DNA of 64,000 bases from Streptomyces fildesensis. GTDB taxonomy: Bacteria > Actinomycetota > Actinomycetes > Streptomycetales > Streptomycetaceae. The notes under the pieces are model-generated. The model was given only the letters and a program-made list of their open reading frames with translations. It did no database searches and was not told the DNA's origin. The DNA lies in assembly GCF_016107395.1 (NCBI RefSeq), contig NZ_JAAIKO010000039.1, positions 22,735 through 86,734 on the forward strand, in the 5' to 3' direction. Shown here piece after piece: positions 17,059-26,115 of the stretch (its first letter is position 1; every line of letters begins with the position of its first letter). A program made the position numbers and the translations under genes.

Positions 17059-17673
17059 TCAGGCGCCCGGCCGGCCGGCGTTCCACCCGTGTTCGAGGAG
17101 CTCGAAGGCGCGGATGAGCGCCTGGTGGGAGTCGGCCTGCCCGCGCACGGCGCGGGGGGCTTCGAGGGCGAAGTGGGCGAGGGCGGCGCACGTCGGATCG
17201 GCGGCTGGGGCTCCGGCCTCCTCGGCGATCGCGTGGGCGAGGGCGGTTTCGTGGCGCAGCCACATGCTCTGGCCGTAGTCGCGCAGGGCGGGGGTGCTGT
17301 CCACGAGGTTGCTGAAGGCGGCGAAACGGCCGTCGGTGTCGGCGGCGACGATCCGGTGGCGCAGGGCGTGCTCGCACAGCGCCGCGGGAATCGACTGGCC
17401 GTCGGCCCGTTGACGCACAGCGGCCAGCAGGAGTGCTTCCTGGTCGGTCTCCTCGTCGAAGACGAGGGCCTCCTTGACCGGGAAGTGCTTGAACAGCGTC
17501 GTGGTGGACACATCGGCCGCGTCCCCGATCTCCCGGATGCCGACCTGGTCGTATCCGCGCTCGAGGAACAGACGCAGGGCCGCATCGGCGAGCGCCTGAC
17601 GGGTGGCGGCCTTCTTGCGCTCGCGGCGTCCTGTCGGCGCCTGCTGCGGAGTGCCGGTCGTCGTTTCGGTCAT
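17059..17673 (-). CDS. TetR-family transcriptional repressor
   Basis: This 204-residue protein has an N-terminal helix-turn-helix domain (RKKAATRQALADAALRLFLERG, then REIGDAADVSTTTLFKHFPVKEALV, about residues 20-70) and an all-helical ligand-binding domain after it. It is divergent from the TetX-like monooxygenase at 17843, and overlapping inverted repeats lie between them. The arrangement predicts repression of the monooxygenase and of itself. The MoxR-vWA operon begins 111 bases after its stop on the same strand, so some read-through into that operon is possible. Confidence 0.92.
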   Translation of the reverse strand: MTETTTGTPQQAPTGRRERKKAATRQALADAALRLFLERGYDQVGIREIGDAADVSTTTLFKHFPVKEALVFDEETDQEALLLAAVRQRADGQSIPAALCEHALRHRIVAADTDGRFAAFSNLVDSTPALRDYGQSMWLRHETALAHAIAEEAGAPAADPTCAALAHFALEAPRAVRGQADSHQALIRAFELLEHGWNAGRPGA

Positions 17674-17697
17674 GCCGGCACTCTACTCCTAAGTTGA

Positions 17698-17726
17698 ACA
17701 ACTGCAAAAGTTGTACCGTTGCAGTT
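17698..17726. promoter_or_regulatory. overlapping inverted repeats between tetR and the TetX-like gene
   Basis: ACAACT-N5-AGTTGT (17698-17714) is perfect. Overlapping it, AACTGCAA (17700-17707) pairs with TTGCAGTT (17719-17726), also perfect. The region is unusually AT-rich for this window, as expected for a promoter and operator. It starts 25 bases before the tetR start codon. Confidence 0.65.
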
Positions 17727-17842
17727 ATTGAGTTGATGTGCTCTTCTGGATGAGGGCCGCGTGACACTCCCCGGCTCCTGAACCCCTTCTCCCGCGCTTC
17801 CCCACCCCTCGCACCCATCCGCACAGCGAACGGAGCACACCC

Positions 17843-18994
17843 ATGAACACCACCACCCCTCGCATAGCGATCATCGGCGCCGGCCCCGGCGGCCTCGTCT
17901 GCGCCCGCATCCTCCAGCAGCACGGCCTGACCCCCACCGTCTACGACCTGGACGCCTCCCCCACCGCCCGCAACCAGGGCGGCACCCTCGACATGCACCC
18001 CGAATCCGGCCAACACGCACTGCGCGCAGCCGGTCTCCTGGAGGAGTTCCTCACCCTGGCCCGCCCCGAGGGCCAGCAGGTGCGGCTGGTCAGCCGCGAC
18101 GGACGCGTCCTGTTCGACGCCGCCCCGCCCGGGACCGACCCCGAAGTGGGCAACCCCGAGATCGACCGTGGCCAGTTGCGCGACCTGCTGCGCGACTCCC
18201 TCAAGCCGGACACCGTGCGATGGGGACACCAGCTCACCCGCGCCGCATCACTCGGCGACGAGGGCACCCACCGCCTGCACTTCACCGACGGCACCACCGC
18301 GGAAGTCGACCTCGTCATCGGCGCCGACGGCGCCTGGTCGAAGGTCCGCCGGCTCCTGTCCGACGCCCTGCCCGTCTACACCGGCGTCACCTTCGTCGAG
18401 GCCGGCCTCGACGAGGCCGACATCCGCCATCCCCAGCTCGCCGCCCTCACCGGCGACGGCACGATGCTGGCCCTCGACAACAACCAGGGGGTCATCGCCC
18501 AGCGCACCAGCGGCGGACACATCCGCACCTACCTCGGCATGCGCACCGACGAGAACTGGCACCAGCTTGCCGGACTCGACCTGACCGACGCCACCGCCGT
18601 ACGCGAGGCCCTCCTCAAGGAGTTCGCCGGCTGGAGCCCCGACCTGCTCGCCTTCATCACCGACACCGACACCGGCTACGCCAACCGCCCTCTGTACGCC
18701 CTGCCCGTCCCCCACACCTGGCGCCACACCCCCGGCGTCACCCTGCTCGGCGACGCCGCCCACCTCATGTCCCCCTTCTCCGGCCTGGGCGCCAACCTCG
18801 CCATGCTCGACGGCGCCGACCTCGCCCGCGCCGTCATCAGGCACCCCACCATCGACGACGCGATCACCGCCTACGAGGACGTCCTGCTGCCCCGTTCCGT
18901 CGAAGCCGCCGAAGGAGCGGCGGAGGGCATCGACGGAGCCTTCGCTCCCGACAGCGCCGACCAGACGCTCGCCCACATGACCCAACACCACTGA
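17843..18994 (+). CDS. TetX-like FAD-dependent monooxygenase
   Basis: This 383-residue class A flavin monooxygenase has GAGPGG (12-17), GGTLDMHPESGQHALRAAGL (41-60), GADGAWSKVRR (about 163-173) and GDAAHLMSPFSGLGANLAM. The GGTLDMH...SGQ.AL..AGL segment and the PFSGLGANLAM ribose loop are the signature of the TetX group, whose best-known members hydroxylate and inactivate tetracyclines. Whether this one acts on a tetracycline or another polyketide is open. It is divergent from a TetR repressor across inverted repeats, so it should be induced by a drug-like ligand. Confidence 0.9.
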   Translation: MNTTTPRIAIIGAGPGGLVCARILQQHGLTPTVYDLDASPTARNQGGTLDMHPESGQHALRAAGLLEEFLTLARPEGQQVRLVSRDGRVLFDAAPPGTDPEVGNPEIDRGQLRDLLRDSLKPDTVRWGHQLTRAASLGDEGTHRLHFTDGTTAEVDLVIGADGAWSKVRRLLSDALPVYTGVTFVEAGLDEADIRHPQLAALTGDGTMLALDNNQGVIAQRTSGGHIRTYLGMRTDENWHQLAGLDLTDATAVREALLKEFAGWSPDLLAFITDTDTGYANRPLYALPVPHTWRHTPGVTLLGDAAHLMSPFSGLGANLAMLDGADLARAVIRHPTIDDAITAYEDVLLPRSVEAAEGAAEGIDGAFAPDSADQTLAHMTQHH

Positions 18995-19093
18995 CGAACC
19001 AACCGAACCACAGCAGGGATCAAGCCGATGACCACCTTCGGCCATCATCGGACACGGCGGATCGCGGACTGATTCCGGCGGGAGAGCCCGCAG

Positions 19094-19417
19094 TCAGTCG
19101 ATGGAGAGCTCGCCCATCGCACTCCAGCCGGTCGCGTCTTCGATCGTCGTGCTCACGATGTCGGGCGTACGGCGCAGCAGGGGGCGCATGTGCTCCAACG
19201 CCGCCCGGAAATGATCGGAGTTCACGTGCGCTGCGGCCGCGTCGTTCTGGAATGCCTCCACCAGAACGTAAGTGTTGGGCTCTTCGAGGCTGCGCGACCA
19301 CTCGAACCACAGATTGCCCGGCTCGGCCCGGGTGCCACTGGTGAAGGCGTCGACGTGCGTCGGCCACTCATCCGCATACTCGGGCTTCACGGGGAACTTG
19401 ACGACAATAAAGATCAT
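19094..19417 (-). CDS. antibiotic-biosynthesis-type (ABM) quinol monooxygenase
   Basis: This 107-residue ferredoxin-like alpha/beta protein matches the ABM fold: MIFIVVKFPVKPEYADEW, then GNLWFEWSRSLEEPNTYVLVEAFQNDAAAAHVNSDHF. Members are cofactor-free homodimers that oxidise quinols or aromatic polyketides (YgiN/ActVA-Orf6 type). It converges on the TetX-like gene; a functional link between two aromatic oxygenases is possible but unproven. Confidence 0.88.
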   Translation of the reverse strand: MIFIVVKFPVKPEYADEWPTHVDAFTSGTRAEPGNLWFEWSRSLEEPNTYVLVEAFQNDAAAAHVNSDHFRAALEHMRPLLRRTPDIVSTTIEDATGWSAMGELSID

Positions 19418-19537
19418 CCGGTGATTTTAGGTCATCCAGAACATCCTGCGCCGGGACACGCTCCTACCGGGATACCCCAGGACATCCGGACAGTGGCAGA
19501 GCGGCGGAAGGACCAGGGCGCCTGAGCAGGCTGGTCT

Positions 19538-20572
19538 TCACGGTCGCCTGGGGACGGCGGTCAGGGACGGCGGCGCCGGCCTGCCGGACGTGCCGCCGGT
19601 GACCGGCCCCATCGTGTCGTCCCTCTTCCAGGGGCCGACACCCAGCTTCCCTGTCGAGCCCAGGTCGAGTTCGGGGATCACCGTCATCGGAGCGGCACCG
19701 GGCTTCGCCCACACCCTCACGTACGGGGCGTTCACCGGATCGCCGGCGCCGGCTTCGTAGGTGTTGCGCCAGACCATATCGGCGTAAGCGCTCTCGCCCG
19801 GCTTCAGGACCAGTGGCTGGGGCACCCCGTCGGCTCCGGAGCTCGCGGTGATCGCGCTGCCGCCATGGAGGACCTTCACGCTGCTGACGGGCTTGTGGCC
19901 CTCGTCGAGGATCTGAAGCTGCGGGTAGCCGTTGAGCCGGTAGGTCTGCGTACCGCAGTTCCGCAGGTGGAGACCGACGGCGCGCAGTCCCATGGCGGCG
20001 TCGCCCTTGTCGACGTACACGCTCACTCCCGAGAGCGGACAGACGCCACCCGCCGGGGCCGCTTCGGCGGTGGGGACGCTCCTGACCTTGGTGATCCGCA
20101 CGCCTGCCTTACCCTTGGCCTTCCCGTCCGTATGCGAGTGCATCGTGTCGACAGCGAAGACCCGCTTCACGGACCGACCCGGTGCGACGGACGGAACCGT
20201 CTGCTCCATGGACGACGGTTCCCTGCCGGAGTCCGACAGGAACGCGAAAGCGATCGTGTAGGTGAAGGGTTCGGCCCCGTGGTTGGTGACCTCGAACTCG
20301 GCGCAGGCGCTGGAACGGCTGCTGAATCCCGTGATCCTCACTCCGTCCTTCTCGAGACCGGAAGGGGATCCAGGCGGCGCCATATCGCTGGGCGCGACCC
20401 ACGTGTCGGAGGACCGCGCCCCGCAGGAGGCTGTGCTGGCGGGATCCGTGGAGTCGGCCCCCTCCGCCCGTGGCGAGCCGTCGCCCGACGAGGCGACCCT
20501 CTGCGTTCCGCAAGCCGTGAGCACAAGAACGCCGGCGACGACGAGGGGAAGGGTGAGGGAGACGCTACGCAT
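19538..20572 (-). CDS. DUF4232 lipoprotein
   Basis: This 344-residue exported lipoprotein has a signal peptide (MRSVSLTLPLVVAGVLVLTAC) with lipobox LTAC and the lipidated cysteine at 21. A Ser/Asp-rich linker precedes two beta-rich halves. The second half (about 180-320) carries the DUF4232 pattern: C.LSGVSVYVDKGDAAMGLRAVG..L.NCGTQTYRLNGYPQLQILDE and VLKPGESAYADMVW. It is probably a cell-surface protein of unknown role, common in Streptomyces. Confidence 0.88.
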   Translation of the reverse strand: MRSVSLTLPLVVAGVLVLTACGTQRVASSGDGSPRAEGADSTDPASTASCGARSSDTWVAPSDMAPPGSPSGLEKDGVRITGFSSRSSACAEFEVTNHGAEPFTYTIAFAFLSDSGREPSSMEQTVPSVAPGRSVKRVFAVDTMHSHTDGKAKGKAGVRITKVRSVPTAEAAPAGGVCPLSGVSVYVDKGDAAMGLRAVGLHLRNCGTQTYRLNGYPQLQILDEGHKPVSSVKVLHGGSAITASSGADGVPQPLVLKPGESAYADMVWRNTYEAGAGDPVNAPYVRVWAKPGAAPMTVIPELDLGSTGKLGVGPWKRDDTMGPVTGGTSGRPAPPSLTAVPRRP

Positions 20573-20779
20573 TCGGTGAGTCGATCAGGCCTGGACCGGG
20601 TCAGCCATGACGGGAGTCACAGCGGTGGTAACAGGCCTGTCACAGAAGGGAGGAGCCGCTCGGAGAGGGGCCTGACGAGGAGCCGGCCGTGCTCGCGGAC
20701 CTGAGCTGAATCCGGTCGCGAAGGTAGTGTGAGCGGCTTGTGCCTGTTCGGGCGACCTCGTAGGAAAGAGAGTCAGACC

Positions 20780-21739
20780 ATGGCCGCGCCTTACCCGCCG
20801 ATCGAACCCTACGACCACGGCATGCTCCCCACCGGGGACGGCAACCTCGTCTACTGGGAGGCCTGCGGCAACCCCGACGGCAAGCCCGCCCTGGTCGTCC
20901 ACGGCGGCCCCGGTTCGGGCTGCTCGACCGGCCGCCGCAGCTCCTTCGACCCGGAGCGCTACCGGATCATCCTCTTCGACCAGCGGGGATGTGGACGCAG
21001 CACACCCCACGCAAGCGATCCGGCCGCCGACATGGACCTCAACACCACCGAACACCGGATGGCCGACATGGAGCAGTTGCGCGAGCATCTCGGTGTCGAA
21101 CGGTGGCTGCTCTTCGGCAGCTCCTGGGGTTCCACGCTCAGCCTCGCCTACGCCGAGCGGTACCCGGAACGAGTTTCGGAGATCGTCCTCGTCGCCGTCA
21201 CCAGCACTCGTCGCACCGAGATCGACTGGCTCTACCGGGGTGTGGGCCGCTTCTTCCCCGAGGCCTGGGAGCGGTTCCGCGACGGTGTTCCCACGGCCGA
21301 CCGCGACGGTGACCTCGTCGGGGCGTACGCACGCCTCATGAACAACCCCGACCTGAACGTACGGACCAAGGCCGCGCTCGACTGGTGCGCCTGGGAGGAC
21401 GCGGTCCTGTCCGCGGAACCCAACGGCGCGCCCACCCCGTACAGCGACAGGCCGCCCCTCGCCATGCTCGCCTTCGTCCGGATCTGCGCGCACTACTTCG
21501 CACACGGAGCCTGGCTGGAGGAGGGCCAGTTGATCCGCGACGCGGGACGTCTGGCGGACATCCCCGGCGTCCTCATCCACGGCCGCCTCGACATGAGCGG
21601 ACCGCTGGACACGGCCTGGGAACTCAGCCGCGCCTGGCCCGGCTCGGAACTGATCGTCATCGACGACTCGGGGCACAAGGGCAGCGCCACGATGAGCGCT
21701 GCACTGTACGAGACCTTCGAGCGGTTCGCGCCACGATGA
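20780..21739 (+). CDS. pip: proline iminopeptidase (alpha/beta hydrolase)
   Basis: This 319-residue hydrolase releases N-terminal proline from peptides in the cytoplasm. It has the oxyanion motif HGGPGSGC (41-48), the family-specific DQRGCGRSTPH (67-77) and the nucleophile elbow GSSWGS (113-118, Ser115). The acid comes from GRLDMSGPL and the histidine from DDSGHKGS near the end. Length is normal for peptidase family S33. The ATG at 20780 follows GGAAAGAGAG; the frame upstream to 20729 looks non-coding. Confidence 0.92.
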   Translation: MAAPYPPIEPYDHGMLPTGDGNLVYWEACGNPDGKPALVVHGGPGSGCSTGRRSSFDPERYRIILFDQRGCGRSTPHASDPAADMDLNTTEHRMADMEQLREHLGVERWLLFGSSWGSTLSLAYAERYPERVSEIVLVAVTSTRRTEIDWLYRGVGRFFPEAWERFRDGVPTADRDGDLVGAYARLMNNPDLNVRTKAALDWCAWEDAVLSAEPNGAPTPYSDRPPLAMLAFVRICAHYFAHGAWLEEGQLIRDAGRLADIPGVLIHGRLDMSGPLDTAWELSRAWPGSELIVIDDSGHKGSATMSAALYETFERFAPR

Positions 21740-21832
21740 CCTCAACTGGCCCGGCTGAGCCCGCCGGCCTGGCCGGGCCGGCGTGCATCGCGGCCAGGCC
21801 CCATGGTCAACGACCGGCGCTGTACGGGCCGT

Positions 21833-23071
21833 TCAGTACCGCACCGGGAGAGCGAGCAGTCCCCGGGCCCGCATCGAGGGCCGCCACCGCAGAGTGTCGG
21901 GTGGAACGTCGAGGGCGAGGTGGGGAAAGCGGTCGAGGAGCGCGATGAGGGCGATCTCGGTCTCCATGCGGGCCAGTGGCGCGCCGAGGCAGTAGTGGAT
22001 GCCGTGCCCGAGGGCGAGGTGGCCGGTGGCGTCGCGGGTGATGTCGACGTGGTCGGGATCGGCGAACTGGCCGGGGTCACGGTTCGCCGCGGCCAGGGAC
22101 AGCAGGACGGTCTCGCCGGCCGGGATCGTGACACCGCCGATGGTGATGTCCTCCAGTGGGAAGCGACGGATCGCCAGCGGTGCGGGCCCGTCGTACCGGG
22201 CGAGCTCCGCGACCGCGCCGCCGACCCGGCCCGGTTCCGCCCGCAGCGCTTCGAGTTGGTCGGGGGCGGTCAGCAGGGCCAAGGTGGCGTTGCCGATGAG
22301 GTGGATGGTGTTTTCGTAGCCGGCGAACAGGATGAGGAAGACCAGTGACATCAACTCGTCCTCGCTGAGCCGGTCCTCGTCGCCCTCCCCGGCCCCGGAG
22401 CGGTCCTGGTGGCTCTCGTCCCGTGCGGCGATCATCGCGGAGAGCAGGTCGTCGGCGGGGTGGGACCGCTTGGCGGCGATCAGGTGGGTGAAGTACCCCA
22501 GCATGCTCCCGACCGCTTCCTTGGCGCGCGAGGGCTGGGCGGGGTCCGGCGTGATGAGGGCGTCGGTCCAGGACCGGAAGTCCTGGCGGTCGGCCGGGGC
22601 CACCCCGAGCAGGTCGCAGATGACGGTGATCGGCAGTGGGGCCGCGTACGAGGCGATCAGATCGGTACGACCGTGCGGGGCGATGGCGTCCAGCAGGTCG
22701 TCGGCGATCCGCCGGATCGGGGCGCGCAGCTCCTCGATCCGGCGGGGCGTGAACGCCTGCGAGACCAGCCGGCGGATACGGGTGTGGTCCGGCGGGTCCA
22801 TGTTCAGCAGGTTCGCGTCCAACGCGGGCGGCAGGGCGAGTCCTTGGTAGCCGCCGGGCCGCGCGTTGCGCTTGTCCAGAGCGAGCCGCGGATCCGCCAG
22901 CGCCCGGCGCACATCGGCGTAGCGGGTGATCAGCCAGGCCGGCAGTCCGTCCGTACCGGTGATCCGGTGAACGGGCCCGGCCTCGCGCAACCGCGCGTAC
23001 ACGGCGTGCGGATCGTCGATCAGCTCGGCGGGGTCAAAGGACTGCGGAGGGCCGGACGTTGTGGTGGGCAT
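21833..23071 (-). CDS. cytochrome P450
   Basis: This 412-residue soluble P450 of the Streptomyces CYP105/CYP107 style has the I-helix oxygen motif FAGYENTIH, a K-helix region in the LEALRAEPGRVG segment and the heme loop LGHGIHYCLGA with the thiolate Cys361. The substrate pocket cannot be read by eye. No ferredoxin gene is adjacent, so electrons must come from proteins encoded elsewhere. The 180 bases upstream hold no gene. The acidic run DESHQDRSGAGEGDEDR before the I helix is an unusually hydrophilic loop. Confidence 0.93.
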   Translation of the reverse strand: MPTTTSGPPQSFDPAELIDDPHAVYARLREAGPVHRITGTDGLPAWLITRYADVRRALADPRLALDKRNARPGGYQGLALPPALDANLLNMDPPDHTRIRRLVSQAFTPRRIEELRAPIRRIADDLLDAIAPHGRTDLIASYAAPLPITVICDLLGVAPADRQDFRSWTDALITPDPAQPSRAKEAVGSMLGYFTHLIAAKRSHPADDLLSAMIAARDESHQDRSGAGEGDEDRLSEDELMSLVFLILFAGYENTIHLIGNATLALLTAPDQLEALRAEPGRVGGAVAELARYDGPAPLAIRRFPLEDITIGGVTIPAGETVLLSLAAANRDPGQFADPDHVDITRDATGHLALGHGIHYCLGAPLARMETEIALIALLDRFPHLALDVPPDTLRWRPSMRARGLLALPVRY

Positions 23072-23251
23072 GAACCCACCCTAGATTCCCCACCTCGCCA
23101 TCTCACGCCCGGTAGCGCACCGAACTACCGCCTGCACAGGCGACCTGCGACGGCCCTGTGGACGGAGCAGTTCGGGATGTCCCGGAAACCCGACCGGTGG
23201 ACGAGCGCTTCGTTCAAGACCGGGTGGCACCGTGCGATCGAGACTGCCCGC

Positions 23252-23433
23252 ATGACCGAACGAACCTTCACCCCAGCACTGGGCCGCGTCGCCCGGGTGC
23301 GGGTGCGGGGGCGGGTGCGGCACCGGAATGGCGGGTCGGCATGGGGGACGCGCTGGTGGAGGTCCTCGGCGCGGATGTGGCGAGCACCGTGGTCTCCAGC
23401 CTGGCCCTTCACCAATGTCCGGTCGTGATGAAG
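23252..23433 (+). pseudogene. remnant of a SAM-dependent methyltransferase
   Basis: MTERTFTPALGR at 23252 is the typical opening of a class I methyltransferase family (FTPALGR). The later segment ADVASTVVSSLALHQCPVVMK (ending 23433, in another frame) is that family's central strand and helix around motif IV/V. Everything between, including the SAM-binding glycine motif, and everything after is missing or scrambled. The homology ends exactly where the AraC remnant on the other strand begins. Confidence 0.55.
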
Positions 23434-23888
23434 GGGCGAAGGCGCTGGGGTGACAGCCCGGCCGTCGCGGCGAGGCCCGGCATCGGAACTTTCCGCTCCG
23501 CCAGTGTGTTCATCGCCTTCACCAGCCGGGCATCGAGCTCGGCCGACGGAAGCGCACCGGCGGCACTGATGTCCTTCTCGCTGAGGCCGCGCAGCTCGGG
23601 GGCCGGGGTGATGCCGTTGCCGCAGCGGTCGCGCAGCCGGTCCGCGAACGCGCAATGCGGCTCGATGAAGAAAGTGACCAGGGTCGTCATCGCCAGGATG
23701 CGATGCCGCGTCATCGGCGGCACGATCAGCGCCTTGGCGCGGTGGTGGGTGCCGTAAGCGTCCATCATGGTCACCTCGCCCTGGACGGCGATGGCGACTT
23801 GGAAGGCGGCGTGGGCATGCAGCGAGCCCGCCGCCGACGGGCCCCGGTACACGGCGTTGCCCTCGCGGATGGCGAATCCCGGCACCAT
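23409..23888 (-). pseudogene. AraC-family regulator truncated in its DNA-binding domain
   Basis: The 159-residue frame encodes a complete-looking AraC N-terminal sensor domain (HAHAAFQVAIAVQGEVTMMDAYG, IVPPMTRHRI). The first helix-turn-helix of the C-terminal domain follows (MPGLAATAGLSPQRLR), then stops being AraC-like at residue 151 (base 23436). The last eight residues are the antisense of the neighbouring methyltransferase remnant. The second helix-turn-helix is lost, so DNA binding is unlikely. The ATG at 23888 lies just after a purine-rich ribosome site. Confidence 0.6.
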
Positions 23889-23980
23889 CTCCTCCCCCAC
23901 CTCCACACCCTCGATACTGCCAGGCAGACACGACACCAGCGGACGGGTCCTGGAGATGGTGTCCTGTCCGGGGCCTGCCC

Positions 23981-24661
23981 CTAGTTCTGCTGGGTCTCCA
24001 CGAGACCTGACTCGTAGGCGGCGATCACCGCTTGGGCGCGGTCCCGGACGCTGAGCTTGTCGAAGATGCTGGTGATGTAGTTCTTGACGGTGGAGACGGT
24101 GATGTCCAGCGCGCGGGCGATCTCCGCGTTGTCGAGGCCGGTGGCGATCAGGCGCCACACCTCGACCTCGCGGGGCGTGAGTTCATTGAGGCTGATCGGT
24201 GGCTTCTGCGGACGGTGCGGGGCTCTGACGTAGGTGGAGATGAGCCGGGTGAGCAGCCGGGGCGCGACGGTGGCCTCACCCGCGTGGACGATGTGGATCG
24301 CCGCGACGAGTTCCTCCGGGGAGATGTCCTTGGGCAGGAATCCGTAGGCGCCGGCGCGGAGCGCGCCCACGACGTACTCGTCCATGTCGAAGGTGCTCAG
24401 GGCCAGCACACGGCAGTCGGGGAGCGCGGCGGCGAGCTGCTCGGTCGCCTGGACACCGTCGAGGACGGGCATCCGGATGTCCATCACGACGACGTCCGGC
24501 CGGAAGCGGTGCGCGAGGGCGACGGCCTGTTCGCCGTCCTCAGCTTCGGCCACCACCTCGAACGCCGGGTCGGGGGAGAGGATGAGTGCCAGGCCGCGCC
24601 GTACCAGCGGCTGGTCGTCGGCGATCAGCACGCTGATCTTCTGCTGCGGGACTGCGCTCAT
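23981..24661 (-). CDS. NarL/LuxR-type response regulator
   Basis: This 226-residue regulator has a receiver domain with an acidic pocket (ADD 14-16), the phosphorylation site Asp61 (VVVMDIRMPVLDG) and a conserved Lys in FLPKDISPEEL. A C-terminal LuxR helix-turn-helix follows (LTPREVEVWRLIATGLDNAEIARALDITVSTVKNYITSIFDKL). It overlaps the sensor kinase gene by ATGA, so the pair forms one two-component system. Its most likely target is the MMPL transporter gene, divergent at 26116. Confidence 0.93.
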   Translation of the reverse strand: MSAVPQQKISVLIADDQPLVRRGLALILSPDPAFEVVAEAEDGEQAVALAHRFRPDVVVMDIRMPVLDGVQATEQLAAALPDCRVLALSTFDMDEYVVGALRAGAYGFLPKDISPEELVAAIHIVHAGEATVAPRLLTRLISTYVRAPHRPQKPPISLNELTPREVEVWRLIATGLDNAEIARALDITVSTVKNYITSIFDKLSVRDRAQAVIAAYESGLVETQQN

Positions 24662-25848
24662 CGGAGGAGTTCCGCTCTCTCATCCGCTGCCAGTGGCAGG
24701 CTGGCCGCCACCCTGAATCCGCCGCCGTCCAGCCCGCCGGTCTCCAGGGTGCCGCCCTGCAGGGCGACACGTTCGTGCATGCCGATCAGCCCGTAGCCGG
24801 TACGGGACGCCGCTGCCGTTTCCAGCGCTCCCACGGGCACCAGCGCGCCCGCGCCGTCATCGAGGACCTCGACGTCGACGCGGTCCGGGAGATACGTCAG
24901 CTGTACCGACGCGCGGGCCCGGCCGGCGTGTTTGCGAGCGTTGGTGAGTGCTTCCTGTACGACCCGGAACACGGTGAGCCCGACGGTCGGCGGCAGTGGT
25001 CTCTCCTGGCCGCAGACCCGGAACTCGGTGGGCAGGCCGGCCAGCCGGGACTCGGTGACGATACGGTCGATGTCATCGGCTCCGGGTTGGGGTGCGTGCG
25101 GCGCGAGCTCCGGTTCGTCGCCTGCGCGCAGGACGTCGAGGAGCTGGCGCATCTCGCCCAGGGCCATCCGCCCGGAGGACTCCAGGGTGAGCAGCGCGTC
25201 CCGCGCGGCTTCGGGGTTGCCCGCGAGGTTGGCTCGTGCCCCGCCGGCCATCAGCTGCATGGTGGTGATGTGGTGGGCCACGATGTCGTGCAGTTCCCGG
25301 GCGATGCGACGCCGTTCGTCGGCCACCGCTCGGTCGGCCAGCAACCTGCGGGTCGCCGCGACCTCCTGTTGCCAGCGGCTGACCACGATCGCCGTTATGA
25401 CGACGATAAGGACGGCGAGGACATTGGCAAGGACGTCCGTCCTCGACGTGGTCCGCCCGAAACTCTGACTCAGCAGCGTCAGGAGCACCGTCACGATGGA
25501 CACCACCGCTGTCATCGGACCGGAGCAGACTCGGGCCGCCGAGTACAGGCCCACCGTGATGACCGCTCCGAAGTGGCTCGGCAGCGACGAGGACAGATTC
25601 AGCACCGCGGTGAAGGCCAGCACGGCGATGAACGCCGGCATCGGATGGCTACGGCGGGCCAGCAGCGGCAGAGCGGACAGGACGACGAGAAGGACTCCAG
25701 GGACCGTGACGGAACCGTCCTCGGTCTGGCTGCCGATCAGGTAACCGAGAAGGTCCACGACTGCGGCCCCGACGGCAACGAGCCCGTCGTTGCGCGTCCA
25801 CGGCAGCGCGCCGGGAATCAGTGGCGCGGTGTACCGGCGCGTTCGCAT
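24658..25848 (-). CDS. membrane sensor histidine kinase (HPK7 type)
   Basis: This 396-residue protein has an N-terminal membrane region of about five to six helices (residues 22-155), a coiled segment, and the dimerisation helix with phospho-acceptor His187 (RRIARELHDIVAHH). A HATPase domain follows, with the N box VQEALTNARKHAG and a G box in GYGLIGMHERV. It is partnered with the overlapping response regulator. The ATG at 25848 follows GGGAGGGG; the longer frame to 25992 is rejected. With almost no extracellular loop it probably senses the membrane state or a membrane-active drug. Confidence 0.93.
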   Translation of the reverse strand: MRTRRYTAPLIPGALPWTRNDGLVAVGAAVVDLLGYLIGSQTEDGSVTVPGVLLVVLSALPLLARRSHPMPAFIAVLAFTAVLNLSSSLPSHFGAVITVGLYSAARVCSGPMTAVVSIVTVLLTLLSQSFGRTTSRTDVLANVLAVLIVVITAIVVSRWQQEVAATRRLLADRAVADERRRIARELHDIVAHHITTMQLMAGGARANLAGNPEAARDALLTLESSGRMALGEMRQLLDVLRAGDEPELAPHAPQPGADDIDRIVTESRLAGLPTEFRVCGQERPLPPTVGLTVFRVVQEALTNARKHAGRARASVQLTYLPDRVDVEVLDDGAGALVPVGALETAAASRTGYGLIGMHERVALQGGTLETGGLDGGGFRVAASLPLAADERAELLR

Positions 25849-26115
25849 GGTGCCCCTCCCTGTTCTCGGCCCTCCGGGTGCTCCCCCGGGCGGACGACCT
25901 GCTGGCTGATCCATTCTCGCATCGGGCCGAGGGCCGGACATTCCCCCTGCGGCTGATCTTCGACCAGGACCACGGTCCTGGTCGGGGAGCATTGCCGGAC
26001 CCCGGACCCCTGATCGTGTTCATCCTCTGCTCGGACGATCTCCAGGGCCCCCGCGTGATGGTCTGGAAACCGGCCGGGATCCCCCGGCGATGAAGTCCAT
26101 TTGCCGGAGGACACA

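Noticed and set aside
21833..23071. The P450, TetX-like protein and methyltransferase as one antibiotic biosynthetic cluster
   Set aside because: The genes are separately oriented, spaced by unrelated genes, and no scaffold-building enzyme (PKS, NRPS, terpene cyclase) is present.
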